In this document: positions 12,736 through 25,500 of the stretch, one piece after another
How positions within the stretch are numbered: position 1 is the stretch's first letter
Layout: every line of letters begins with the position of its first letter
Source of the DNA: Ascidia mentula
Lineage: Eukaryota > Chordata > Ascidiacea > Phlebobranchia > Ascidiidae
Assembly (NCBI GenBank): GCA_947561715.1
Contig: OX387199.1
Coordinates: 20,837,001-20,901,000 of the forward strand
DNA: 64,000 nt
Direction: 5' to 3'
The notes under the pieces: generated by a model
What the model was told of the DNA's origin: nothing
Seen by the model: the letters and a program-made list of their open reading frames with translations, nothing else
Database searches by the model: none
Made by a program: the position numbers and the translations under genes

Positions 12736-14944
12736 GTCGGATTCGGTAGAATCCAAACACTGGCAAATATTCGACGAATACGACTTAGTATCACAATATT
12801 CTTATTTGCTCGTCGTCCATGCGACAGGTCAGAGGCCCAGGTTAACTATTAGCACACTTCCGTCGTGTCGCTCTGTGACGTCACAATGCAAACGCACTGA
12901 CCACCTGTGACAGCACATAAAGCTATTGTTCGCTTCAAAGGCTGATAACATTATGATGGCGGAAAAGGTGACAGGCGTTTGTCCGAAGATTTAAAAACGT
13001 TCTCGATCGAAAACTGAGGGGTCGTACGACCTTTTACTGATATTTCCATTGGTCCCGGAACTTTACTCAAGAATGGGGCAAATAATCATGCTTCATTGTG
13101 TGCTTTGTTTGTTTTGCGTAAGTTCAGGTTTTTGTTTTCGGGTCGTTACATTTTGGCATTAGGTTTTTGTAACTGAATAAGGTCGTAGCTGATTGCATCA
13201 AACTTAAAATGTTAAATTAAGATGGAAATTAAGCATTGCTTAAGTTAATTCTTTGCGCAAAGTAAGGTTACAAAATATAAACAACAATATGTTCGCTTAA
13301 GTATTACTGTATGTAAACCCAAAGAAGGTTTGTTTAATTATAACTATCTCAGGCAATCGTAGGTTGCAATAACCAGTCATCGTATCGAACCAGTGCAAAG
13401 ATTGCCGATCGAGAGGCAGAAAAATGTAGCTTCCAATCGCGCCTTTTTCGGTAACGTAATGAGCGTCGCCGAGTGAAGTTCAACGTCAGACATTTTGTTT
13501 TGGCGCTAAAGGCTGGAGCAGTTTGGACGAAAGTATGAAAAACTGAATTAATGTTTGTGGTAATGTCCGGTGTTTGTGTTGTGTGAATTACAAGTGTATT
13601 GGACAGGATATAAGTATGGCTATATCTGTGGATGGTCAATCACAGCGGTAAGGCATTTTGTTAATTTTAAAACCTAGGTCAGCAGAAGCTATCTTTACTT
13701 TGTGCTGACTTACAACAGTAAGGTTTGTAAACGAAACAATGTGAGAAACACACAATGTCGTTGAACATAAAATGAGGCATGAAGGGTTTAAGCTCATTTG
13801 AGAAGTAAGCGACTGTAGTAATGAGAGACGCTGCTAAAATCATCAGCTTTAAAATTTTGCACCAGTCTTTAAATTTATGGGATTCACGATGGTTTAAACC
13901 AGGAATCAGGTAATTGCAGTCTAAAGGAATTGTTCTCGAACGTTTTTTCAAGTAGCAAACCGCTTAAAGGTAAATCATTTTTCATTTCAATAATTTGACG
14001 CAACAACGTGTCGGTATTAATACACACCGCCATTTTCTTTCCTGGTCCATGATTCAATGAACGACTCGGGCGTCTGCTGCAGAATTTATGCGAGTTTTTT
14101 TTACCATTTTACAATCTGGTATGTATTGATGCACGATGTTTCATGGTGCTTACCATAAATGTTTGTACCATATTATTAATATTTTCTGTGTCAAGTATTT
14201 CGTTGAAATTGTTTTTGTTCGTTCCTCAGGACATAACTTGATTGTTTGTCATTCGATAACATTTAGTTTAAATTAAACAACAATTCTATCACCTGTTATG
14301 GTCGCCATGGTTACGTTATAATTTCCATAGATTTTAATTGCAGTAGCGAAATTACATTTATTCATTATCTTTAGAAAGTACAATGGCAAGTGGTAATTTA
14401 ATGGTCTAGATTATTAATGAAGTGTTTAAGAGCAGAAAGACATTTTCGAAGCAACTGGTTTCAATAGTTTGTATCACGTACAAAACACTAGAAAGATATT
14501 ATAGAAAAGTCATCTAAATTGTTTAGTTGATTCGAAAAGCAACTTATTGACATTCTGACCACCACATTTTTCTGTTAAAAATTTGTGTCTTACGACTTTT
14601 TGTCATAGTAGCGTAAAAACGTAATTTTCGCTTTTCTAAAATATATATGTCAAAGCTAGGAATCTGCTGATTAACATGGTAATAATGTAAAATTTCAAAT
14701 GCTACGAAGTGCGTTAATTATTGCGGTTACTTGCCATGCTTGTACAGCTGGTGTCACAGTCAGATAGTAACCTAAACGTTTCTACCATGCTGTTAATGAG
14801 CAAATACCTAGCTTTGGAATTTGTATTTAGAATAATACGCTGCAAGTATGCCGAAACTAGTAAAATTGAGGTTTTGTTCTTGAAAAAGTAACCAAAACTT
14901 GTGTAATGGTAGCTTACTGTAACATAATAATAACAAATAACATT

Positions 14945-14990
14945 CCCACGTAAGCGGAACACATACAACCCAAGTAAGCGGAACACTTAT
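14945..14990 (+). repeat. Two-copy direct repeat (GTAAGCGGAACAC)
   Basis: Two adjacent copies of GTAAGCGGAACAC are separated by about 20 bases. No function is visible. Confidence 0.65.
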
Positions 14991-17900
14991 ACCAATAAAC
15001 AATATTCAAAAACGCTTGCTGCGGATACTTTTTAATGAAGTAAGATTCTGTTGTGATTTGTCAACTTTATGACATGTGTGAGAACTGTGTTTATTTATGT
15101 TCATGTACAACACAATGATCAAGAAAGCGATTATCATTGATTGTCGGAAAGGTATGTGGTTTTGGAAATACATTTGAATGGCTTAGGAATAAAAACATAG
15201 TCTCCTATAATTACAATTTGTAGGTAAATTACAAACAGTTTGTGGCCTCTCCAAAACTTATCAACTTTTGACCAATGCCTGAACTTTGTCATTTATAACA
15301 CACCAGAGCCCCATTACAATCCAATCTCTACTACAATTCCCACTTTGTACATTCAGTTAATTTATAATATAATGATATAGTCATAGGCCTTAACCGCTGC
15401 CCCCCCCTCTTTTTTGCCCTTTCTAACAGTGGAGGCAGAAACTCCTCAAACCCCGGCTTGAACCATCTTCATGAATGGTGTTGGCATTTTGTAATTTTTC
15501 TTTTCGTTGTTACACATGCATGATTACGGTGTTATTTGGACATTTTCGAAAAGTGCGCCGGTTTGATTTTCTATTTTCACCCATTAGTGCACAAGTACAA
15601 GGGCGGAAACCTCAAAATTTACTAGTTATACAAAGGTGTCAAGACACATACGCCTTTTGCAAACAATTTGCTGCGTTGGTTGAAAGCATTGAGTCTTACG
15701 TCGCTCTTCGAAATGGTCTTGACAGGTGTAAAAAAAATGTTTTTTGGTTGTAGGTAAAAAAAATCGTTGATAGAATTTTGTGAAACCCTTTTCTCACATA
15801 TTTGGAAAAAAAACTCAAAACTCGCAATGCGACTCTATTTAATTTGTAAGTTACTTAAGAACGTACGAATTTTGTTACAAATGCAACGGTCTCAGATAGC
15901 AATAGTACATGTTTTTGTAAAACATACGAATGTTCCTATAATTTCTGCCACCATTTTGTGATTTAATAATATTCGCTATGTTAGCATGCGGTTTGATAAC
16001 TTCCCACGGGCGGAACGGAGCTGAACAAACGTGGAAATGTATTGGGTACTAAGCTAACATCGAGAACTTTAGCGATGCCTTGCATTATAGACCAGGCCGG
16101 AACCTCGGCCTTTGCAAGATGCAAGCCCGGATAGTGAAGGGCCTTTGTGCGGCAAGAAACCCGCCGGGGCCACGATGTTTACACAGGTGTTCAGTTGCGT
16201 ATTGACCCAATGACGAAGTGCGTTGGTAAGCAGAAGTCGCCTAGGGCTTGGGAAACGAACAGGAAGGTGGGCTAATGTCTGAATGCTAAGAGGTTGGTCT
16301 ATGAATGGGTGACCTTATATTAGTAGGTAATAAAGACGGTAAGGTTGTGGATGGCAAGATTGTCATTTAAACTTTAGGGCTACAACGGGTTAATTATTAA
16401 GCGACTTTTAATTAGCAGCGGTTGATTTACATTTAACAGTTACAGCTTGAAGGGTTCTTCACTGTTATCTAAAGTTTAAAATATTTTTTTTTTAAATTGG
16501 TTTGAGGGTTTAAAGAAGGCATAGTTACTGTTATCTGACAAGCAACATATGGACAGGCCATGAGCTAAACGAATTTGCATCAACACTGCAAAAGTAAATA
16601 CAAGAATAACACACTAACAAAATAACCTAAGTTACATCTGATTAAAAATGCAGATCAAGAAGCCCCTCTTGCATTCAAGTAAAATAAACAACCGCCGGAT
16701 TACGAAGAAAAATTAACAGATCTAATGGCATACACACAATTCCTAAATTTTGAAACGGCATGATATAAATCCACAATTTTCCTGTAAAACAAATGCACAA
16801 TTTACAATCATGCACTGATTCCAACCACTCATGAATATCAACAATTGCAGAATCGGTCATTATGCAATTAAACTACAATCTATATTCGAACTCTGCTATT
16901 AAAAGCTATGTAGGGACGTATACATTGCTTACTGGCAACAACCACATCACAAAAAGTTGGACACGGTAGATTTGTAGCGTGGCCAGTACGTCAAAGCACG
17001 GGTGAAATTGAGCAGCGTTGTGCGTGAAGAGCTACAGGGGACTTAGATTGCGGAATTCAGCAACGGGTGAAGGGCGACCCGTTTGATTAATGTATTCCAG
17101 TGCCGGTTGATTTGGATTTCAGGCAATTTTTCGTCGCACGGTCTTGCGACTGCTATAAACTCTATGGAGGTATGCTGGTCGAACAGCAGTGGCCCGTTTC
17201 GGGTTAGAGTAGCAGGTAAACGGTATATGGCAGTTGGACGTATACGATTTCAGAATCCGACATGCAGAGTAGGCCTAACAGTTGAAAAAGTTTTTAAACC
17301 AGATCACAGTTTTTTGTTTGCATATCGCTACACTTGAATACGATCTCGCTTGATGGTGGTGAATGAAAAGCATTTGTTGCAGAAAAACATGACAGTGAGA
17401 GTTTTCGGCATTTGTATAATGGAGGCCTAAACATGTAAGCTGAAACCCGGAAAAGAACGATAAACATGACATGTTTCTGCAACACATGTTGTTTTTATTT
17501 GAAGTTGTTTTGTGACAGACGTTTGTGTTGAAACTTTTTCATTGGCTTCCTGCTGATATACTAAGTCGACCCCTTAGGTAGAAATGTGAGCCAAGCAAGC
17601 ACAAGTAGAGCCGCCTTACAAGGTATAACTAATAATATCATTGGAACATCAAGCTATTGCATTGCTTTCCGTTCAGTTACTTGACATTTTCCTCGATGAT
17701 ATGAAATGTCATTTATCTAAAAGGGTTAATTTTAGCTCAAGGGCGTATCAGAAGGTAGAGTATCCGGTACGTGATGGCCATAAAAAAGATTCCAGAGGAC
17801 GTAAAACTGTTGTTGCGTAAGTTCACGCACCGACGTCGGCACAAATCGTATCATACCTCAGTCATTGTGAGAAGATTAAAAGAGCATATCGCCTCAACGG

Positions 17901-19525
17901 GGCGGATTTGGTCTGTTTAAGCCCCAAGAAAGCAGCCCGGCGCTTGTGTAAATAAATAGGGCAGGGTCGCTTGGATGACATGTCTTCGATGTTCGTCGTT
18001 GCGGCGATAGCAGGACGACGACAGGGCAATATATACGTGGTGGTTTATTTGTTTGTTGGCAACAACCCATGGTTTTTGAACTGATTTCAACCATGGGGAA
18101 TCTGAACAAGGGTCAGGTTAAATGCTATGGTTTGATTCTGAAGGAGATCTTTTTGTTTTGTTTTTCGGTAATGGGTGACGCTTTCGATTTTAGCTTTTTT
18201 AGCCTGAGAATTTGCAGTGAAAGTTGTTAGCCACTCTCGACTGTTATAATGGATGTATAAAAGATATTCTCATTCCGTATGTGGTCTGAAATTAGTACTG
18301 CCAGCAGAGCACTTAATGTGTTTATTGTGGTGAAGTAATTGCCCATCTGTCCAAATTATAATTTTTATAGCATCACTGTAACTGACATGTAGAACTACTC
18401 TAAAACTGTAAACAAATGAAATATCAAGGTAACTTTGCAGTTAAGGAGTTGTGATGATCTGGTATTGAGAAACAAATTCAATATAATATCGTCATCACTA
18501 CAACTTTAACATAGTTTTTGTGGGACAAGGATATATATTGGCGCTTTAAAAACGTGTTTTTGTCATTTGCCAACTTACAGATTTTAGGTCAACATCAACA
18601 AGTTAGGAAATGTAGTTGAGAATTAGTTTTTACGGCGTGACCGAATTCATTTGCAACTTTGGCCAAAGATGAGCACGAAAATGTACAAAATGAAGTTGCA
18701 AGAACAAAACTGTGGCATCTCCCTTCCACACCAAAGGTAATTAAGTCTAACCATCACATAATCTGCTACTCATGTATTTTTTTTTCTTCTGCCCATCTGA
18801 TCAATTTTTTAGACGTTGTGTTTCTCAACAAACAAAAACTAAACAAATATCCTGACATATTTGCATTCGAAGCTAATTGGTGATTGGCCACTAAAAAGAC
18901 ATTTTCGCTGTTAACGAGCAAATTAACGGATCTTCCTCGTGTGTTTTGTCGTGACACAAAACACAGAACCACGTTCCGAATAATTACCTCAACACAATGG
19001 TTATTACAATCTATTTGTTGAACGGCTGTTCACGCCATGATTTCCAGCAGCGACCAAACCTGCACGACATTAAATCAGGACAGTCCATTGGTATTTATAC
19101 AAGACAAGATAATTTGTGGGCATTTCGGTTATGCAGATTTACATTGCACGTGTCTAAGGTCTCAAATGGAAAAAAAATATTCGCCTATAGATTGAAAAAA
19201 ATATGAAAACTTAAACGCGGAAAAGTTTAAATGTTCGCCTTTATTTGAACGTAGAGGTTTTCAACAAACTAAATTATATTTTTTTGAAGCGGTAAATTTT
19301 TACTTTGCACACCTACTTTATACTTCACAGTTTGGCTTGAATTTATGCTTAAGGTAAGTGTAAGAAAAACAGATGTTAAATACTTTGTTTAAAAGAGTGT
19401 AGAGGCGGCTAACAGGCGCTACCAAGTAAGCAATGTGGATTAAGCGAAAAAGCTTAAGCTACATAAGATGCTTCTTACCGATATTCAACTCATTTCGACC
19501 TTAATATATTATTTGATGTTTTTAG

Positions 19526-22500
19526 CGAAGACAAGATGAAGGAAAAGTCAAAAACGGCGGCAAGGAGTCGACGGGAGAAAGAAAATTCGGAATTCTCTGA
19601 GCTCGCGAAGTTGCTGCCGTTGCCACCAGCCATAGCTGCTCAACTCGACAAAGCTTCAGTGATTAGACTCACTGCCAGTTATCTGAAGATGCGCCACATC
19701 CTTCCCAAAGGTAAGCGGTAGAAAAACTACATGAGGGAGGTTTTGATGAAAATTAAAACTGATACAACGTGACTTGGTCCCTGAGGTTAGGATTGGTCTC
19801 AGTGGTAACATTGGCTGATAATTTTCCATCGTTCGCTGTCAATTTCACTATGTTTGCATGTAGTGAAGATTATTTTTGTTAAAATCTGTGATGACAGTCT
19901 TCGCAATCCAACATTGTTTGTTGTTAAGAAAACCCCAATGTAGCGAGGTTTTTTTATTATAACGTTAGAAAGTCGACGGGTGTCGAATCAGATTAAACAT
20001 GGCGGCATTTTGGAAAGTAAACCTTTCTAAACTGTTTTTAAAATGTTTGGCAAGGGTTTCATCCATTCGACATGTTGTTCCAAAATTGTATTTTGTGTGT
20101 TTTGTCACCTGGTGGAGGGAAAATACCTCGCGACATCCTATGTTATGAAAGGTATTTTTTTCAAGAATCATTCGAGACGCTGGAACCTGGGCAGGCTTTA
20201 TATTTGTATGCGATGTTTGCCCAAACTGATAGATAATATGCGCAAAAGAGCCATAATAGTCAATGAGAGCTGCAGACAGGTGTACCTAGTTTGGTTTGAC
20301 CGAAACGATTGACCGAAAGGTACCACAAAGTTGAAATCTGTGTGCCTGCTAGTCTACCAGCTAGCATGTGGCACGGTCACCAGCTGCACTGATGAGACCT
20401 TACAGTGTGTACACCCGTCTGCAGCTTTCAGTGATAGATAATACCTTCAAACAAACCTGTATAAGTATACTTTTTGCAGCGTTTGTAGCATAAACGACGT
20501 AATTCAAAATCCTTGCTAAAACATTCTAACAACCAACGCGCGCGCGACAGCGACGAGTGATTGTTTAATAAAGTACAAACCGAAGACACTCGTCACGCAC
20601 GTTTGCAAACTGCCATCGTTTCTCACAAGTTCGATATTATATTTACACGATATAAATCGATTACAGGGGAAAGCCGTGAATCACCACGGGATTAAGAAAT
20701 AATTCGTCAACCTCACCGGGGGTTGGCATGTCAGGGGAAGGGGACGTTTATAACAGAATGATTAAGGAGATTCCAAGGAATTTCTGACAATGCTTGAATG
20801 AAATTTCCGTTATAAAATCTATTACCAGTTGATTTCGGACCCAACAAATTGAAACTTTCAGTCGCAACTAATATAAAAACATAATTTGTTATAGGGTGAA
20901 GTGCAGATTCTCAAAACAATCGCAAAACCACAGCTAGAACTACTATACAACTCATGCGCATCAAGTTGCCAATTACAAATCTATCATCAGCACGCGGCGA
21001 CTAAATTTCAAGACTCTAAACTCCCAAAAGAGCATAGTAATATCCACCAAAATCGTGACAGACCTCTTGCTAAATTCCCACCTGGTTTCGCAACCCGAGA
21101 ATAATTGTTCGGTAGGAGACAAATTCCAAAAAACCGACGCCTGTTGTAGAACGATGATTAATCCCACGTTTTTTGGCGCCGTGAAACCGCAAAGTTTTAC
21201 TGCTCCTGACATTGGACAAGTGCATCAGACTCTTGGGGTTTCCAGCCAAATTGGCCTTGACGTGAAGTGTGGAGCTGTGAGGGGACATCTCGCCCTTGCG
21301 CAAATAACACATGAGCCGATAAGAATCTTTTGCGGCGTTCGTTCGATTTCCAGCGGAGTTCTGCTCTTGCATGGGAACTGAGGCAAGGATACCTCAGCTT
21401 GAGATTGTATCACAGACTTACGAAATAACAAAGGAGGCCGCCTGTCAGTTTGCCCATATAGTATTGGCGCCGTATAACATGTGCTACGAGACAGGAAATC
21501 CAGTAAGTGTAACCCAACATTGCAACTACTGAAGTGTCACCCAAATTAAAAGCGTTTCGTATTGCACTGCAGTGCAAGGTAACCACAATTGTACTCGATA
21601 ACCTGAAAAAAATTTACATGCACCTGAGTTTGTCGTAAATGTTTGCCAAATTATTGAAGTACATTTGCCTGCAAAATCCAACCAATTGCACCCAAAAACC
21701 AACAAAAATAGTGTTTTGCCTTACCATTGAGCCTATAGTATGAAACTTTGACATGTCAATTATTGTGAACTTTTGCCTTAGTTTTAAGCTCAAGTCTTTG
21801 TAATCAAGATGAAGCTAGAAATTAGAGGAGAATAGCCCATGTTGTGGTTCAAAAATACAAGTTATTGTAAAGCATTTTTTTGCACAACGAATAGACGACA
21901 ATTGCAACTTTTCGCCGCACATAAAAACACTTTTTTAGTCAAAAAGCACATCTTGACCAAAGGCGGCACATGAAAGCCCTAACTTGAGTGGTGGCCGTTC
22001 TTGGAAACGAAGCGTGAGCAGACATTTACACAACGGTGTCCATTTTCCCTTTTATCGCCCGCTGGCCCTCTCGGGTGCAATATCAATCGGCCAGGTTTTA
22101 GCTCTCGAATTGCCGCGCAGGTGGCACCTTTGACCTGGTCCAGGTTGGGTAAAAAGCGCTACAAAACCTGTGTCTGTCGTTAGCGGATAAACATTTAATA
22201 TTGGTGGCAAACAAAACTAGTCTGGGGTCGAATGCTAATGGTCAGTGGAAAGACTTTTCTACTGCCTCTCTTGCGAGGTTGAATTTGGGAGTAATAGCAG
22301 TTCGCTGCAGGTGAATAACAATGCTAAGTTAAGCAATTCCTACCAAAATGTCTGTTACCGGTGAATGTAATTACGGCATCTTGACAAATGTTTGTTAGTG
22401 AAAGAGTTTGTTGCTTTGGGAACAAATGTCCGTGTAAACAAGGTTTAATAAATTGTTTATGAGCGTCATCGCGAAACGCCATCGTTACAATTGTCTTATG

Positions 22501-25500
22501 AATGTAGTTTGCGTGGCTGTGTAACGACGCACATTTTGATATGCCATATACCTGTACAGGTTCAATCAGTATGGGGAATCACCTTTTCAGACAAGGTAAC
22601 AATGACAACAAGAAACAATTACAGTCAACCGAAATGATGGCACAAAGACTTCATTGTCAAAGAGACCATAAATTAGCCAGAACTTTGTCGCTTTAAATAT
22701 TGCTGCCCCACATACGGGTGTGGCGACCTCATATAACGCAAAGTAATTAATCAGAGGGCAGGCTAATGTAAGGGAACGACCGTGAATTACTGCAAAAAAT
22801 CGCCCATATCCGTACCAGGCCTTCTGTGGGAGCAACAGGTGCAAATCTACCTTAACCAAAGAGGGCGGAGCGTGCAAATATTAATAAGCCGGCACTTAGG
22901 TGTGCAAATAACATGGTCGGTACCAACGGTAATTCCTTTGTACACAGAAATCAGTCGTCGGAGAAATTCTTCCAAATTGCGCGGTTTTGTACAAATCTTA
23001 AGAAAAAAACGACCTAGATTTTTGTGTTTTTATTATCATGTACTCTTTCAACAGTACAGGTTGGTATTTTTGGTGCTCCCTGCTAATACACCCACTATAT
23101 TCTTTTTTTATCATTATTTGTCGGTTAATGATGATCACTGAATACTTTACATGGACAAACAGGTTTTTAAAGCAATCAATATTTTTCCGTAGAAGATTTC
23201 AGTATTCTTCAAACTGACACCTGTTGATGATTATCGTTTATTGTAATAAATAGTAATTGCCACAAAGATTAATCGATCAACTTGATTTAGGGCAATCCAA
23301 CTAGAATGCTTTCACTATATAGAATTCGTGTGGAATCTACGGCAGTACAAACGAAAAGTAAACAAGGAATTAAGACAAAAACCAGACCGGAGAGAAGTCT
23401 CCCGCAGTGGGAGCCAAAAGCTTCTATCGCGCGCGCCCTATTAGTCATTGTGATGTCACAATGCACCGCGTACACCTGTTCAAACCCACGCGAAACGCCG
23501 GCGTGCCCTTTGTTACGTCATAAGCGCCATTTTGTATTTTTGGTCTTGTGCGAATTTGGTGCATACTTATTTGTTTCCAGCTGTGGTTTGGACTTCTTAG
23601 CTTCGTATACGATTGCAATAATTCCCTTACTTACTTTTAGAGTCCTTTGTTTATCGCCTGATAAGAAAATGATTACAAATTACAAGCAAAATTGTTTAAA
23701 CTTAAAAGTTGAAAATGTCAAATTTCAGTGGTGTATTGAACATCTCCGGTTTTGACGTTTTGTGAAACTGGAAATAAAATTTCCCACTTCGGAAATTTCG
23801 GATTGTCGTCACTTCCGCTGATTCGTTTTTACTCAAGAAAAAACGGATTGGGTTTTGGTGCAAATTCTCAAATCTCAGACAAATTATCTCGACATTTAGT
23901 TTATCTAAAGTTGAACAAAGTGGTGTGACGTGTATAAGTCATGGATGGAGCAACAATTTAATTGTCGAAATCATATTTGTTGATTAAATCAGATCAATAT
24001 TTTATGCCAGAAAAAAAAACACGATTCCCGTGAGTCAACTACGTCACGATATGACGTTGTGACGTAGTTTTAATCCCTCCACAGCTGACTTCGGACACGA
24101 TAAATGCGGTATATCCACGTATTGAAGGCCTGGAAAGTCGTGAATCACCCACGTTAAAGCGTCAATCTCCAAAAAGCACACGCCGGTTGTGATTTCATCA
24201 CAATATGCCTTTGTGACGTTGCCAACTGCTTAGAAACGCAAAACAAGGTCCAAAAAGATTGAATTTTGTTTGCTCCATAAACCCACAAATTGAATATGGA
24301 GAAATATAAATAAAATTACTTAAGTTCCGTCGGGTGCAGATATGAAAATAAGTAGTTATGATCAGTTAGCTGCTGACAGTGCACATTGTTTCGACCTATC
24401 GGGTCTCATCAGTGCAGTTGGTGACAGGGGTGGTCATGTCGGCTAACTATCCAGGATTATTTCACTTCATGACGATTTTCCAGTCGACATCGATCCGGTG
24501 GAAGTTTTTCTAACGTAACCTTGCTTTAAATTTGTACTTAATTTATTCGACCTTCAGCATTCCCAGGTTCATAAAATAAGTGTACATTGCGATGGTTTGT
24601 GTTTATTGAAAGGTTTGCGCATTTATTCTACTGTTGTCCCAAAAACACCGAGTCCTATGGCTGCAAAATGTTTAGTTGTTAAAACCGTGGCGCAAACACT
24701 ACCAGCACGTTTCATTGGGAGACTGTTAGACCCAAGCACCTTTTATCAAAATGCAATATTCATGCGACCCCCTTTGTGGCAAGTTGGTGAAGGCGAATTT
24801 GAAAGGATTACGTTTTGGAGTCAAGTTTACTGTCTTACAATCGCGGATAAATATTGTGTATTTTTTGTTGTTTTTGAAGGGCGCTTTTTAATTTCATAGT
24901 TTAATGGTTTGCGATACAAAAACAGTGAAAACCACTGATTTACGTGAATATTATGACCTACTTATTTTTACTTCAAGAATAGTGGAATAGTTTTCTAAAA
25001 CCGGCCCGTGTCTTCTTGGGTTAAATACAACACAGTATCGATAGTTTGGTCAACCCTTGAAATGTGTTCAAAAACCCGACAATTGTCACAAAGCGCAAGT
25101 CAGCCTGTGATGGGAATAAGTGACTTCCCACGGCGATTTGCGCCTTCTGTTATTCCAAGGCCCGCGCTCAGAAGTGTGACAGCACTTGGACCGGGAGTGC
25201 GAACCGACACCGGTTGTTGGTACAGCCAACACGCGATGTCGCTGTGAATCACCGCACGTCACAATGGTATCTGTTGCGTCACAATGCCGTGAAAGACTCA
25301 CGGCGTCCGGCGGCAAATGTTTGCGGTTGAGATGAGGCGTTTGCGCGCGGCTCGCGATGGACGGTGATTCGGTTTGATGTGACGTTACCGCGCGAGAAGC
25401 CTATTCACGAGGGGATTAACCGGCATTAGGGCGAGAGGTCCAGGTGCAGGGACCCACTGTTGTAACGTGGACGACATTCGGAGAACGCGGAATTGACTTG

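Larger units (their letters stand above)
8063..19525. other. Long intergenic stretch upstream of sim
   Basis: About 11.5 kb with no recognisable exon. It is AT-rich, with GC-richer patches at about 10.9-11.35 kb and 16.0-16.3 kb. Small tandem repeats lie at 12679-12735 and 14945-14990, and there is a GTGACGTCAC palindrome near 12876. Being directly upstream of a developmental regulator, it may hold sim control elements; that is inference from position only. Confidence 0.45.

Noticed and set aside
16095-16130. Short similarity to the 5' end of U2 snRNA (CTCGGCCTTT followed by a GCAAGAT-like run)
   Set aside because: Only about 20 positions agree with gaps; the branch-point-pairing region and Sm site do not follow.
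21371-21502. Open stretch with an ATG and a good donor (CCA|GTAAGT) in sim intron 1
   Set aside because: No similarity to the SIM linker or any domain I know, and its phase does not fit between sim exons.
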